Shown: positions 17,376-26,620, counted from the stretch's first letter. The stretch is DNA of 39,539 nucleotides from Desulfococcaceae bacterium HSG9 (GCA_030378005.1 JAUCGF010000007.1:1-39539); one strand, 5' to 3'. Made by a program: numbers and translations. The notes: generated by a model not told the origin, from the letters alone.

Positions 17376-20300
17376 TTAGCCGTTCAGCTCCTTGCCCATG
17401 CGATATTTGATGTCGTAGTTGATGATGAAATCGAGTTCTTCTTGGGTGAAATCGTAGTGTTTTGCTAAAATTGCATCTATCTGATTAATAATTTTTTTTG
17501 ATTCCTTAACACGAAAGGATAAACATTCTACATCAAAAGTTTTTTTATATCGACGCACAGTATGCTGTGCATTTTTTTTTAAATCCTCAACATACTCTTT
17601 TCCAAGATTTGATAAGGAACGATAGTGGGCTAAATCCATGTTTTTTAATGATAAAGGAAAAGTAGCTATATCACGATTACCAAGATGACGACAGTCTGAC
17701 GTACTGATCAAATACCAAAACCATAGATTGCTACTCAAACTCGCAATAACTACATACTTATCAACATCTTGGCTAAGGCTAATGATTTTTTCTTCGCTAG
17801 AACCAGTTGCAAAATCAACAAAAACCTTCCAATACAATCCGCCACGACGATAATAGATTTTATTTGACGACGATCTTAAAAAATATTTGCCAATTTCTTC
17901 AGGCTGAGAACGAATTTTACTAAGTACGGAAGAAAAAACTTCAAAACCAAGCTTTGGTATTGATCCAGGTAAACGAGAATCATGATTGATTACATATTTA
18001 ATTTTTGAAAAGAGTTCCTCGCGTGCTTCGGAATCCCAAAGAAGATAGTTCGATGTTGCCGCTTTAAATTTATTATTTGTATTTCCAATTTTTTGAAGAA
18101 GAATAGACAATTGTAAATTAACTCCTTCAAACAGCTTACCTGGTCGCCAGCTAAAATTTGATATGTGTAGAAAGGATGACGATTTAGTCATAAATTCAAT
18201 CAACGGAATCATCCTATCTGTACTAAATGCGCTAAGTGGAATAATCATTCCGCTATATGAATGTTTGTGTAAATATTTTTTATTTCGCTCTAAAACATAA
18301 GCAAAAAGATTACCGCATTTATGTGTTAAATAATTTACAATTTGATAATAAGATTTAATGTTTTTATACTCAACATAAGGCGGATTCCCAATAATCACAT
18401 CAAACCCACCCCTATCCGCCACAATGCTATAAAACTCAGCAAACCAATGAAAGGGCTGATGCGATTCAAGCCATTGGCGGTATTTTTTCGGCTGTCTTTG
18501 GGGATCAATATTGTAAACCGAAGCCAGATAGGTGTTTAACCTGGCATTGAGTTTATGCAGCCGTTCAGACACTTCCTGTTTGGCCGCTTTGAAATTGTCG
18601 CTGTGAGCATCTTCAATCAGTTGAGCGTCTTTAAACCGCTCAAACGCCTGGGCGACCAGACCGAACCGCTCCTTAAACGCATCTATCGTTTTATCGGCAA
18701 AAAGGGGATCTTTAATCTTAATTCCCTCAGTCAGCTCCTTTTCAGTGGCAAAACCGACCAGCGTATTGCCGGAGCGGATATTGAAATCGATGTCCGGCAG
18801 GGGTTCCAAACCGTAGTTGGGCAGGCGCGGATTCATATCAACGGATGCGACCATTTTGAGAAACAGCCTCAGTTTGGCGATTTCGGCGGCTTCTTTCATG
18901 ATATCCACGCCATACAGGTTATTCAGGATAACGGATTTGTAAATAAAATATTCGCGGTTGGGATGGTCAGGCGCGTTGACCGTTTCAAGGGTATTTTCAA
19001 AAAAGCGGTGTTTCTTAGGGGCTTCTTCTGTAAACTGCTCCATACGCTGCAAACAGCCTTCATAAAGCGGCTCTAAAATATTCAAAGCGGCGAATAGAAA
19101 CGCGCCGGAACCGCAGGTCGGGTCCAGCACCGTGATTGAACAAAGCGCTTTGTAAAAATGGCGAATCAGGGCCGCGTCTTGGGTGTTTTCGATGATATCC
19201 TGAACAAATTGGCGGATATTCAGGTTATAGGTGATAAAATCATTGATCGTTGTGACAGCGCCCTGGTCAATTTTCGCGCGCACATCGGCATAGCGCTGCC
19301 GGCGTTCAACCGTTTCGCGCCAGATTTCGGTAGGCAGGGCGAATTCTTCGGGCGCGGGCGTGTTCCAGTGACAGCGGCGTTCGGCCAGATGAGGCGCGGA
19401 AGTGTCAAGCCCTTGGGCAACAGCGTCAGGCAACGGCAGGGGCGCGCCTTTTTTCACCGCGTCATAAATATAGGCATCGCCGCTGTCACGCAACATTTTC
19501 CAGATTTCGCCATCCGGTTTGAACGGTTTGGCGTAACTGCGTTTGACATGGTCGCAAAGAAACGGAATAATGCAGTTTTTGCTGATATATTCGGTGATAT
19601 CCTCTTTGGTGTAATAGGCTCCCATAGACGCGCGGTCATTGATGTATTTTTCAAAAATATAGCCGATCACATCCGGGTTGATATCTTTGCCGGCCGCTTG
19701 GATGCGGGTGTCCAAATGCCAGTTCCATTGGTCGAAAAAAGTGAAAATACGTTCAAAGGCCGCATCTTGGATGCGGATTTGAGTGAACTGTTTTTCCAGT
19801 TCATGCACCTCAAAAAGTCCGCCGTTTAAAAAAGGGATACGCCCCAGGGACACTGTGACCTGACGTTTTGCATCCGGTTTGCCCAGTCCTTCATGAAACA
19901 GTTGAAGCAGAAACCGGCGGTAAAAATTGTGAAAGCGGTTCCGGCCCGTTTTTTCGCGGGTTTCCAGCAGTTTATTTTGAAGGTAATTCAAATCCTGATC
20001 AAGATACCCCTTTTTCTGAATGAAATAGCAGAACATCAGGCGGTTGAGCATCAATGAAGCGTACCACTGCTTGTTTTTATTGTCCTGTGTCGGAAGCGCA
20101 TCGTCAATGCCTTCAATAAACTCAAGAAAAGCGGCGTGTTGTTTTTTAAATTCGTTGTAGAATTTTTTGGTGATTTTTTCCACATTGCGGGCCAGATTGG
20201 CCATGACCCGCGCTTTGACATCCACCAGCGTGATGCGCTCTTCCTCGTCAAGGGTGAACAGAAGCCCTTTCAGACGTTGGAAAAGCGCTTCGCTGTCCTG

Positions 20301-20657
20301 ATGGATGTAATATGAAATTTCGCGGATGCGTTTGGGTTGCCCCTCTTGAACAAGCGCCAGTTGCCACACCTGCCGGGATTGCGCCGCATCCGTGTAAATG
20401 ATCAGATGCTCAAAATAGGCTTGGGTCACTTTATGTTCGATCTTTTTACGCCAGCCGCTCAAAGGAACAGCGCCGTTTTGATCCGGCAGGCAATGCAAAA
20501 TGACAAAGCCTTTTTTCTGTACGATTCCCTGAAGTTGGAAAACAGTGTCATTAATCGCAACGGGCAGCGTATTGTCAAAATGGTCCCAGCCCAATTCGTT
20601 GAAAAGGGTTTTAAAATCAAAGGCTTTAAGATAGCGTGAGAATTTCAGTTTTTTCAT
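17376..20657 (-). CDS. Large Eco57I-like N6-adenine DNA methyltransferase
   Basis: The 1093-residue protein has an N-terminal helical and nuclease-like region, then the SAM-binding motif DPTCGSG (512-518) and the catalytic NPPY (758-761) in VIIGNPPYVEY, as in Eco57I/PglX-like adenine methyltransferases. A C-terminal target-recognition part follows. DNA encoding the segment after NPPY (about 17376-18370) is visibly more AT-rich than the rest, suggesting exchange of the recognition domain. It reads with the upstream PLD-SNF2 gene, separated by a 257-base gap that holds a MITE. Together they probably form a modification and restriction module. I cannot see a convincing PD-(D/E)XK site, so nuclease activity is more likely in the PLD partner. 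Confidence 0.88.
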   Translation of the reverse strand: MKKLKFSRYLKAFDFKTLFNELGWDHFDNTLPVAINDTVFQLQGIVQKKGFVILHCLPDQNGAVPLSGWRKKIEHKVTQAYFEHLIIYTDAAQSRQVWQLALVQEGQPKRIREISYYIHQDSEALFQRLKGLLFTLDEEERITLVDVKARVMANLARNVEKITKKFYNEFKKQHAAFLEFIEGIDDALPTQDNKNKQWYASLMLNRLMFCYFIQKKGYLDQDLNYLQNKLLETREKTGRNRFHNFYRRFLLQLFHEGLGKPDAKRQVTVSLGRIPFLNGGLFEVHELEKQFTQIRIQDAAFERIFTFFDQWNWHLDTRIQAAGKDINPDVIGYIFEKYINDRASMGAYYTKEDITEYISKNCIIPFLCDHVKRSYAKPFKPDGEIWKMLRDSGDAYIYDAVKKGAPLPLPDAVAQGLDTSAPHLAERRCHWNTPAPEEFALPTEIWRETVERRQRYADVRAKIDQGAVTTINDFITYNLNIRQFVQDIIENTQDAALIRHFYKALCSITVLDPTCGSGAFLFAALNILEPLYEGCLQRMEQFTEEAPKKHRFFENTLETVNAPDHPNREYFIYKSVILNNLYGVDIMKEAAEIAKLRLFLKMVASVDMNPRLPNYGLEPLPDIDFNIRSGNTLVGFATEKELTEGIKIKDPLFADKTIDAFKERFGLVAQAFERFKDAQLIEDAHSDNFKAAKQEVSERLHKLNARLNTYLASVYNIDPQRQPKKYRQWLESHQPFHWFAEFYSIVADRGGFDVIIGNPPYVEYKNIKSYYQIVNYLTHKCGNLFAYVLERNKKYLHKHSYSGMIIPLSAFSTDRMIPLIEFMTKSSSFLHISNFSWRPGKLFEGVNLQLSILLQKIGNTNNKFKAATSNYLLWDSEAREELFSKIKYVINHDSRLPGSIPKLGFEVFSSVLSKIRSQPEEIGKYFLRSSSNKIYYRRGGLYWKVFVDFATGSSEEKIISLSQDVDKYVVIASLSSNLWFWYLISTSDCRHLGNRDIATFPLSLKNMDLAHYRSLSNLGKEYVEDLKKNAQHTVRRYKKTFDVECLSFRVKESKKIINQIDAILAKHYDFTQEELDFIINYDIKYRMGKELNG

Positions 20658-20683
20658 TATTCACCGTTTGGGTTTGATTATAA

Positions 20684-20905
20684 TACTACTTTGTCGGATT
20701 ACCGGCTGACATCAAACCTTATTTTAAAATTTTAAACCTTAGTAGCTGAAATACTGTCCTGTCCTTTACCTTATTACCTTATTTTTGTGCGAAATATCTT
20801 GTTTCATAACAAAATGACGGTATCTGATAAGGTAATAAGGTTTCAGTTTATTAAATTTTCATATTCTACTAAGGTTTAAAAACTGAAATAAGGTTTTCCC
20901 GTTTA
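20684..20905. repeat. Type-1 MITE-like element, copy A (right end missing)
   Basis: The left end TACTACTTTGTCGGATTA matches the 18-bp end of copies B and C. The internal hairpin arms ACCTTATTACCTTAT and ATAAGGTAATAAGGT and the CTAAGGTTTAAA segments are also shared. The right terminal repeat is absent, and similarity stops just before the helicase stop codon. It separates the helicase and methyltransferase genes. Confidence 0.8.
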
Positions 20906-20914
20906 CCGTTCTGC

Positions 20915-23900
20915 CTAACGCACCAAACCCAAAGAACATATTATTTGCGGGTCTTGGGATTCGGTTTCATCGGTGCTGATGATACTCAATTTGCCGTCTT
21001 CATGCAAGTGAATTACCAAATTAGCCAATTCAATATCGGATGCACCCATTTTCAATTGCCGGTTGATCGTTTCTTTGGCGTATTCGCGCAAAGGATGTTT
21101 GTAAATCGCCTCAACCGCTTTTTTGAGCGATTGGGTGACAAACAGGGGATCCGCGGTTTTTTCAGCATAAGCGGAAAGGCGCATGTAAGCGCGATAGCGG
21201 GCTCCGGTTTTATGGCCCAGTTGCCCGCCGATGCGACTTTCAATTTTACGGATATGAAGAACGCCGGCGGCCACTAAGCGATGATGGTTATCGGGGCGAG
21301 GCAGAGCCTTGTCAGCCGGGCCGCATTTAACCGCTTTTAAGATTTCAAATTGCGATTGGGTGACGATTCGCTTTTGGTTATCGACCCAGGCCAACATATC
21401 ATTGGCGTTGGTCGTTTTGGTGTAAACAATGGCTCCGCCCGGCCCGGGTCCAGTTGCGATTCGGGGCGCGATTTTTTTGGCGGAATAGCTGACATCAGGG
21501 ATGGCCGGGATAATGCTTTGCAGTCCGGGGTCTTGATCAATGGCGTTTTTCCATATCTGATACGCTTGAGAGGCCAGATCGATTTCAATCCCTTCGTCAT
21601 CGTCGTAAACACCGGCTTTTTCATTGTATAAATCTTTGATGTTCACCGGATCGCCATCGAAAAAAGTTTCATCCGAGCCGACCGTTTCGGCGTTTTCGCG
21701 GATTCTTTGGCGCAGACGGGCGCGCAAATTGATAATGTTTTCAATGCCGTCTTCGGGCAGGAACGAGTAACACAGAATTTCAGGGGCTTGCTGGCCGATA
21801 CGGTCCACGCGGCCGGCACGTTGAATCAGACGGATAATCGCCCAGGGCAGGTCGTAATTCAGCACAATATGGGCATCTTGCAAATTCTGGCCTTCACTCA
21901 GCACATCCGTGGTTATCAACACGCGGATTTCATCAGCCGTTTTAATTTTATGGGTCATTTCATTGCTGCGCGGGCTGAAGCGATGGGCTGAGGCGGTGGG
22001 ATTTTCGGTGTTTCCGGTAACGCAGGCCACAGCGTCCAACCCTCGCTCTTGGAATGCTTTGAACAGGTAGCGGGCTGTGTCCGCATATTGCGTGAACAGC
22101 AGCAATTTGTCGTTTTTATGGGTTTGGGCGCAAAGTTGATAAAGGGCGTTCAACTGGCGGTCCATTCCGGCATTCCAGTTTTTACCGGCACGCATGATTG
22201 ATAGCAAAGCATCGCGGTCTTGTGTAAGATGGCGCTTCAATTTGACGGAAAACAGGTCGCTCCGAATCCAGTCATATTTCCGGCTTTGCCGCTCTGACAT
22301 GAAAGTGTAGAGTTTGGCGGCGCTGTCCATGTATTCCGCTGCGGTGAGCAAAAAATCAGCCGCGCCCACGCCATCGGAATCTTCATCAGACCATAAAAAA
22401 TCATCTGTCAAACCGGCTTCCTGTTGCCCGATAGGCAATGGCAGGCGCAGGTCAAGGGCATGCAGAAACAGGCAATTGCGCAAAATATGGCGGCTGACAG
22501 AGAGTAGAAAGGCATAACCGCTGCTTTCCAAACGTTTGAAAAGATTGGTACGCGCAAAGCCTTTTAAGCGCGTGCCTGCGCGGCCCAAATTATCCCATAT
22601 TTTCATCTCTTGCGGCGTTGGCGTCACGTTTGCCTTTTCAGCCTGATATTGCTTCTGCCCCAGACCATAGCGCGGCAGACAGAGCGTGTCGATTCGTTTG
22701 ACAATATCCGCCGAATAGAGCCGGGCGTACTGGTCACGCGGATCATCCGGGTCAAAATCATAGACCATCTTTTTGGGGATACGCTTGGGAAAATAGGACT
22801 TGACGCCATTGGGAAACTTAAAATATTTACGACCATCAGTCTTATCTGTTTTGGTGTAATATTTCTTGATGAAACTGCGCGTTCGACGAACCAAAAACAG
22901 ACGCATCAGCTCGTTCCAGTCATCGGCATACGTGCTTTTTTCAAATGCTGCCAAACTGTATTCCGATTTTTGAAAAGCGGCCCGAAATTGAATATTGCCG
23001 CCGATTTCGTCAATAAAGCGTTCCGGTCGAATGCCCAGGTTTTGATTTTCATCGCAAAACAGCCTTAATTGATTGTAAAGGTCGTTATATGATTTGTTGT
23101 AGGGCGTGGCCGTGAGCAAAATCACCTTGCTGTCGTTCAGGTGAATATATTCATAAATCGCGCGGTATCTTTTGCCTTTGCGATTTCTTAAATTGTGGCT
23201 TTCGTCGATAATCATCAAACGAAAGCGGCGTTCATCCGGCAATCGGGACTGCACCTGAGAAATCGACATCACTTTGGCATTGAGCGCATACCGGTACTTG
23301 TAATCCTCCCACATCTCCACTAAGTTTTTAGGACAAATGATCAGGGTTTCAAGGAAAAAATCTTCTTCAAAAATTTTGGCAAGAGCGGCCGCGGTGATGG
23401 TTTTGCCCAATCCGACCACATCCCCGATAATCACGCCGCCTCTTTTATACAGGTGATGGGCAGCCACTTTAACGGCATTGGCTTGAAATTCCAGCAGCGC
23501 ATCTTTAAACTGGCGCGTCAGGTTAAATTCGGAAATGCCGGCGCGGGCTTCTTGGGACAGATGATAGGCGATTTTCAAGTAGATATGATACGGCGGGAGC
23601 GGTTTTTCAGAAGCCCAACTGGTGTCAATAATGGCGGCCAGTTCTTTGGTGATGTCGATGCACCAGCGGTCTTCCCAGCGATCCTGAAACCAAACGGCCA
23701 ATTTATTAGCGGCGTCCAGCTCAACCACATCCACATTCAACTCGCCTTGCCGGGCGATACCGGCCAGCGTCAGGTTGCTGCTGCCTACAAAACCGATCAC
23801 CGGGCTGTTGTAATCATCCCGAAAGGCCAGATACAATTTGGCGTGCAAGGTGTGGCGCAGATGCAGTTTGACAATCACTTTGCCGTTTTTTAATTGGGCC

Positions 23901-24283
23901 GCCAGCATACGAAGCGCTTTTTCATCCGCATTATCAGGAATGCCGATGGTCAGTTGCTCACGAAGGTTTTGAGCCAGCAATTTTTTCAGTTTAAGCGCTT
24001 GGGCGTTGTCAATATCCGAGTCCGAGCTTGCTGAAAAATGTTCGCGCAACTGTTCTTGGGCCAATCGCTGCATTCCGATAAGCACCCGGCAATAATAGCG
24101 ATTGTCATCGTCCGCTTCTTCAGGCAGATAATCGCCGGGCAGTTTTTCAACCTGATCATACAATTTCCGCCAGCCGCGCAGATTGAAATAGCCGATACAA
24201 AAATCGGCGCGTTTTGCGGTGGCCAGGGTTCTGTTCAAACCGGTATCGAGATAGTTTTCAATGTTATCGAAAATTTTGGGCAT
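20915..24283 (-). CDS. PLD-nuclease/SNF2-family helicase fusion
   Basis: The 1122-residue protein starts with a phospholipase-D-like domain. The HxK motif appears as HAK (147-149) and is followed by GSSNLT (167-172), one half of a PLD site, so a dimer would be needed for activity. A SNF2-type helicase follows: Walker A GDVVGLGKT (287-295), DESH box (360-363), LLTATP, and motif VI QRAGRVDRIGQ. The C-terminal ~250 residues are unassigned. It lies directly upstream of the methyltransferase on the same strand. PLD-helicase plus Eco57I-like methyltransferase pairs are known from defence islands. Restriction of unmodified DNA by the PLD domain, powered by translocation, is the inferred role. ATG at 24283 has a TGAGG ribosome binding site. 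Confidence 0.9.
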   Translation of the reverse strand: MPKIFDNIENYLDTGLNRTLATAKRADFCIGYFNLRGWRKLYDQVEKLPGDYLPEEADDDNRYYCRVLIGMQRLAQEQLREHFSASSDSDIDNAQALKLKKLLAQNLREQLTIGIPDNADEKALRMLAAQLKNGKVIVKLHLRHTLHAKLYLAFRDDYNSPVIGFVGSSNLTLAGIARQGELNVDVVELDAANKLAVWFQDRWEDRWCIDITKELAAIIDTSWASEKPLPPYHIYLKIAYHLSQEARAGISEFNLTRQFKDALLEFQANAVKVAAHHLYKRGGVIIGDVVGLGKTITAAALAKIFEEDFFLETLIICPKNLVEMWEDYKYRYALNAKVMSISQVQSRLPDERRFRLMIIDESHNLRNRKGKRYRAIYEYIHLNDSKVILLTATPYNKSYNDLYNQLRLFCDENQNLGIRPERFIDEIGGNIQFRAAFQKSEYSLAAFEKSTYADDWNELMRLFLVRRTRSFIKKYYTKTDKTDGRKYFKFPNGVKSYFPKRIPKKMVYDFDPDDPRDQYARLYSADIVKRIDTLCLPRYGLGQKQYQAEKANVTPTPQEMKIWDNLGRAGTRLKGFARTNLFKRLESSGYAFLLSVSRHILRNCLFLHALDLRLPLPIGQQEAGLTDDFLWSDEDSDGVGAADFLLTAAEYMDSAAKLYTFMSERQSRKYDWIRSDLFSVKLKRHLTQDRDALLSIMRAGKNWNAGMDRQLNALYQLCAQTHKNDKLLLFTQYADTARYLFKAFQERGLDAVACVTGNTENPTASAHRFSPRSNEMTHKIKTADEIRVLITTDVLSEGQNLQDAHIVLNYDLPWAIIRLIQRAGRVDRIGQQAPEILCYSFLPEDGIENIINLRARLRQRIRENAETVGSDETFFDGDPVNIKDLYNEKAGVYDDDEGIEIDLASQAYQIWKNAIDQDPGLQSIIPAIPDVSYSAKKIAPRIATGPGPGGAIVYTKTTNANDMLAWVDNQKRIVTQSQFEILKAVKCGPADKALPRPDNHHRLVAAGVLHIRKIESRIGGQLGHKTGARYRAYMRLSAYAEKTADPLFVTQSLKKAVEAIYKHPLREYAKETINRQLKMGASDIELANLVIHLHEDGKLSIISTDETESQDPQIICSLGLVR

Positions 24284-24402
24284 GGGTTACCTCAGTTAAA
24301 TTTCAATGATATTGGTAAAAAACTCTAAACAAAAGAGGTATATCAATGAAGATGCCATTGCAACCCGCGAACTATCATTATGCAAACTTTTTTTGATTTT
24401 TT

Positions 24403-24535
24403 GGCTACCCATATAAGGCGGGACAGACGTAGGTTGGGTTGAGGAACGAAACCCAACAAATTCAGGCTGATGTTGGGTTTCGTTCCTCAACCCAACCTAC
24501 GACTACATTTAGTGTCCCAGCTTATGTTGGTAGCC
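24403..24535. repeat. Type-4 element with a 31-bp-arm palindrome core
   Basis: Outer ends GGCTACCCATATAAGGCGGG and CTTATGTTGGTAGCC are imperfect inverted repeats. The core at 24428-24501 is a perfect palindrome: arms of 31 bp beginning CGTAGGTTGGGTTGAGG and ending in ACCCAACA, with a 12-base loop. The core differs from the one in the 27861-27962 copy. Confidence 0.8.
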
Positions 24536-24545
24536 GATTTTTTTA

Positions 24546-24603
24546 AAGTTTTCCGATTTCCAGCAGAATTTGCAACCTGAAAATATATGTCCAAGTACTT
24601 AAA
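24546..24603. repeat. Type-2 element fragment
   Basis: AAGTTTTCCGATTTCCAGCA and the following bases up to TGTCCAAGTACTT match the right half of the intact copy at 5362-5462. The left end is missing. Confidence 0.7.
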
Positions 24604-24710
24604 ATGGCCAAAATGATGATCAAGGCCGCTTTTTTTCAGTTGTTTTAATTCTTTTTGCGTGTTAAATTTTGAAATATTTAGGATTAACTCGCACTCCTTG
24701 ATTGTACAAT

Positions 24711-25118
24711 AAGTACCTGAACAAAAGTTTTCCGGTATTTTAGTACTACTTTGTTAGATTAAACATAACCGATCTAAATAATCAGACGGCGCTCGACACA
24801 ATTTATAAAAACGCAATAAATACATAATGTTATATGTAGTCGGACAAATAATAAAAACCTTATTTCAGTTTTTAAAACCTTAGTAGAATATGAAAATCTG
24901 ATAAACTGAAACCTTATTACCTTATCAGATACCGTCATTTTGCACAAAAATAAGGTAATAAGGTAAAGGATAGGACAGTATTGCAGCTACTAAGGTTTAA
25001 AATTCTAAAATAAGGTTTGATGTCAGCCGGTAATCTAACAAAGTAGTATTAGAAATCGGATTTTTTAGAAAAATCCGATTTCCAGCAGAATTTGTAACCT
25101 GAAAATATATGTCCAAGT
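24711..25118. repeat. Type-2 element split by a type-1 MITE
   Basis: The left part (24711-24743) runs from AAGTACCTGAACAAAAG to the TTAG target; the right part (25049-25118) resumes at TTAGAAATCGG and continues to TGTCCAAGT. Joined, they match the intact copy at 5362-5462 without loss at the junction. The final ACTT is missing. Confidence 0.85.
24744..25048. mobile_element. Type-1 MITE, copy B (complete)
   Basis: A 305-bp element with perfect 18-bp terminal inverted repeats (TACTACTTTGTTAGATTA) and a 4-bp target duplication, TTAG, at 24740-24743 and 25049-25052. It carries the same hairpin arms as copies A and C, in the opposite orientation. It contains no gene, so its movement needs a transposase from elsewhere. 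The TA-centred 4-bp duplication recalls IS5-type transposases, but that is inference. Confidence 0.88.
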
Positions 25119-25190
25119 TTATGTTCGAAATAAGTACGAGTGGCTTGGCATGATTTGAAAAATTAATTTATGAGAGCAAAGGAGAGAAAG

Positions 25191-25607
25191 ATGGAAGACT
25201 GCATTTTTTGTAAAATTATCAAAAATGAAATTCCCAGCATTAAAATATTCGAAGATGACAAGGTATTCGCATTTGCTGACATCAACCCCATTTTAGATGG
25301 TCACACATTGATTATTCCCAAAAACCACGCCGCTGATATTTGGGAAATTACGCCGGAAGACCTGTCCGCTGTTCACGTCGCATCAAAAAAAGTCGCCTCC
25401 GCCATCCAAAAGGCACTCAATCCGGACGGCGTCGCCCTTCTTCAATTAAACGGACACGGCGTTAATCAGGTGGTTATGCACTTTCATTTACATCTGGTTC
25501 CTCATATCAAAGGCGGTCCGGGTTTGCCAATTACAAACTGGGAAATAATCCCCGGGGATATGGAAGCGATTCAGAAAACCGCCGGCAAAATTACTGAATG
25601 TTTATAA
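25191..25607 (+). CDS. HIT-family nucleotide hydrolase
   Basis: The 138-residue protein has the histidine triad HFHLHLVPH (about 102-110), in which the middle histidine is the nucleophile for hydrolysing nucleotidyl-phosphoramidates or dinucleoside polyphosphates. An N-terminal CIFC motif, common in the Hint branch, is present, as is FADINPILDGHTLIIPKNH. I start at the ATG at 25191 because AAGGAG lies eight bases upstream; the ATG at 25170 has none. It is a single-gene unit between repeat clusters. Confidence 0.93.
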   Translation: MEDCIFCKIIKNEIPSIKIFEDDKVFAFADINPILDGHTLIIPKNHAADIWEITPEDLSAVHVASKKVASAIQKALNPDGVALLQLNGHGVNQVVMHFHLHLVPHIKGGPGLPITNWEIIPGDMEAIQKTAGKITECL

Positions 25608-25621
25608 CATCGACAATGTAA

Positions 25622-26014
25622 TACTACTGTTGTGTCAACATTTAGCTGATGGGTAGGAGTGCAAACTTCAGTTTGCCAAAACGCTCCAAAAGCGGCAAAC
25701 TGAAGTTTGCACTCCTGATTTTCACCTATCACTTTAAACTTGACACAACACTACTTTGTTAGATTACCGGTAACTGTCAAACCTTATTTTGAATTTTAAA
25801 CCTTAGTAGCTGAAAACTGTCCTATCCTTTACCTTATTACCTTATTTTTGTGCAAAGTATCCTGTTTCATAATAAAATTGGTTTATCTGATAAGGTAATA
25901 AGGTTTCAATCTATCAGATTATCATATTCTACTAAGGTTTCAAAAAACTGAAATAAGGTGTTTATTCTTTATCTGATTTCCTCTATCGGTTATATTTAAT
26001 CTGGCAAAGTAGCA
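25622..26014. mobile_element. Type-1 MITE, copy C, carrying a nested type-3 element
   Basis: The element starts TACTAC (25622-25627), is interrupted by a 123-bp type-3 element, and resumes CTACTTTGTTAGATTACCGG. It ends TAATCTGGCAAAGTAGCA at 26014. GTAA flanks both sides (25618-25621 and 26015-26018), a clean 4-bp target duplication. Confidence 0.85.
25628..25750. mobile_element. Type-3 MITE, copy 1
   Basis: A 123-bp palindromic element with ends TGTTGTGTCAA and TTGACACAACA. An inner hairpin has arms GGAGTGCAAACTTCAGTTTG and its complement. CTAC is duplicated at 25624-25627 and 25751-25754. It is inserted six bases inside the left end of type-1 copy C, so it arrived later. Confidence 0.87.
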
Positions 26015-26041
26015 GTAAAGCTTTTTATTTTTTCATAATGT

Positions 26042-26086
26042 TCAGCACACCTTCGAATTGTTAACCGTAAAATTTAAGGGTGCTGA
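26042..26086. promoter_or_regulatory. Imperfect palindrome upstream of the zinc-ribbon gene
   Basis: TCAGCACACCTT and AAGGGTGCTGA can pair around a 22-base loop, 33 bases before the gene at 26120. It could be an operator or a leader hairpin. No -10/-35 pair is clear, so the role is uncertain. Confidence 0.35.
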
Positions 26087-26119
26087 TCAACGATATAAAA
26101 ATTAAAACGGAGAAACAAA

Positions 26120-26542
26120 ATGGGTGCAATCGGAATAGCGACACGCATTGGCGGCAGACTGTTTGGTAAAGTGTTTTCCAGAATTTTAGGCCCATTAGGG
26201 ATTGCGCTGGCAATTGGTGAATGCACCTATTTGGGTCTTAAATATAGCGGCACGTTGGATAAATTTAAGAACCTCTATTGTAATAAATGCCGCAGTGAAA
26301 TCCCCCGCAAAAAAATAGATAAAACAGCTAAAACAGTGGCGGTTGGTCAAAAATTCAGCGTCAAATGCGCTTTATGTGATGAAAAGCATCAGATTGAAAA
26401 GATTGGCGAGCCATGTGTTTATTGTAATGAACTTTTGCCTCAGAAAGAGATCACCCTGCTATCTCATGATCTGGAAACGGGTTCGCATTTTGCGATACGA
26501 TGCCCCAAATGCCGCATTATTAACAACTTGCATAAAGTTTAA
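26120..26542 (+). CDS. Small glycine-rich membrane-like protein with two zinc ribbons
   Basis: The 140-residue protein starts with a glycine-rich, mostly hydrophobic stretch (about 1-40) that could insert in or lie on a membrane. It continues with four CxxC pairs: Cys54/57, Cys83/86, Cys99/102 and Cys128/131. These make two consecutive four-cysteine zinc ribbons. I recognise no named family. The start is supported by CGGAG ten bases upstream. It lies 187 bases before the TIR-CHAT gene, same strand, with no terminator visible between them except small GTCCC palindromes. A functional link with the TIR-CHAT protein is only suggested by position. Confidence 0.75.
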   Translation: MGAIGIATRIGGRLFGKVFSRILGPLGIALAIGECTYLGLKYSGTLDKFKNLYCNKCRSEIPRKKIDKTAKTVAVGQKFSVKCALCDEKHQIEKIGEPCVYCNELLPQKEITLLSHDLETGSHFAIRCPKCRIINNLHKV

Positions 26543-26551
26543 ACGTCATCA

Positions 26552-26620
26552 GTCCCGTCAGGGACAGAATATCTATAGAAAAACGTTATATCAATATATT
26601 AAGTCCCGTAGGGATTTAAT
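26552..26620. repeat. Pair of GTCCCGT-GGGAC palindromes
   Basis: GTCCCGTCAGGGAC at 26552-26565 and ATTAAGTCCCGTAGGGATTT plus AAT at 26598-26620 share the same core, 35 bases apart. They lie between the zinc-ribbon and TIR-CHAT genes. Such paired palindromes look like dispersed REP-type repeats and are not a CRISPR array. Confidence 0.5.

Noticed and set aside
17376..24283. Calling the helicase-methyltransferase pair a complete BREX or DISARM system
   Set aside because: Neither the BrxA/B/C/L and PglZ set nor the DrmA/B/C set is present; only a PLD-SNF2 protein and a methyltransferase are seen.
26120..26542. Bacterial gasdermin next to the CHAT protease
   Set aside because: At 140 residues with two zinc ribbons it does not look like the gasdermin fold; only the genomic arrangement is reminiscent.
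26552..26620. CRISPR remnant from the paired GTCCCGT palindromes
   Set aside because: Only two short cores with different flanks; they fit REP-type palindromes better.
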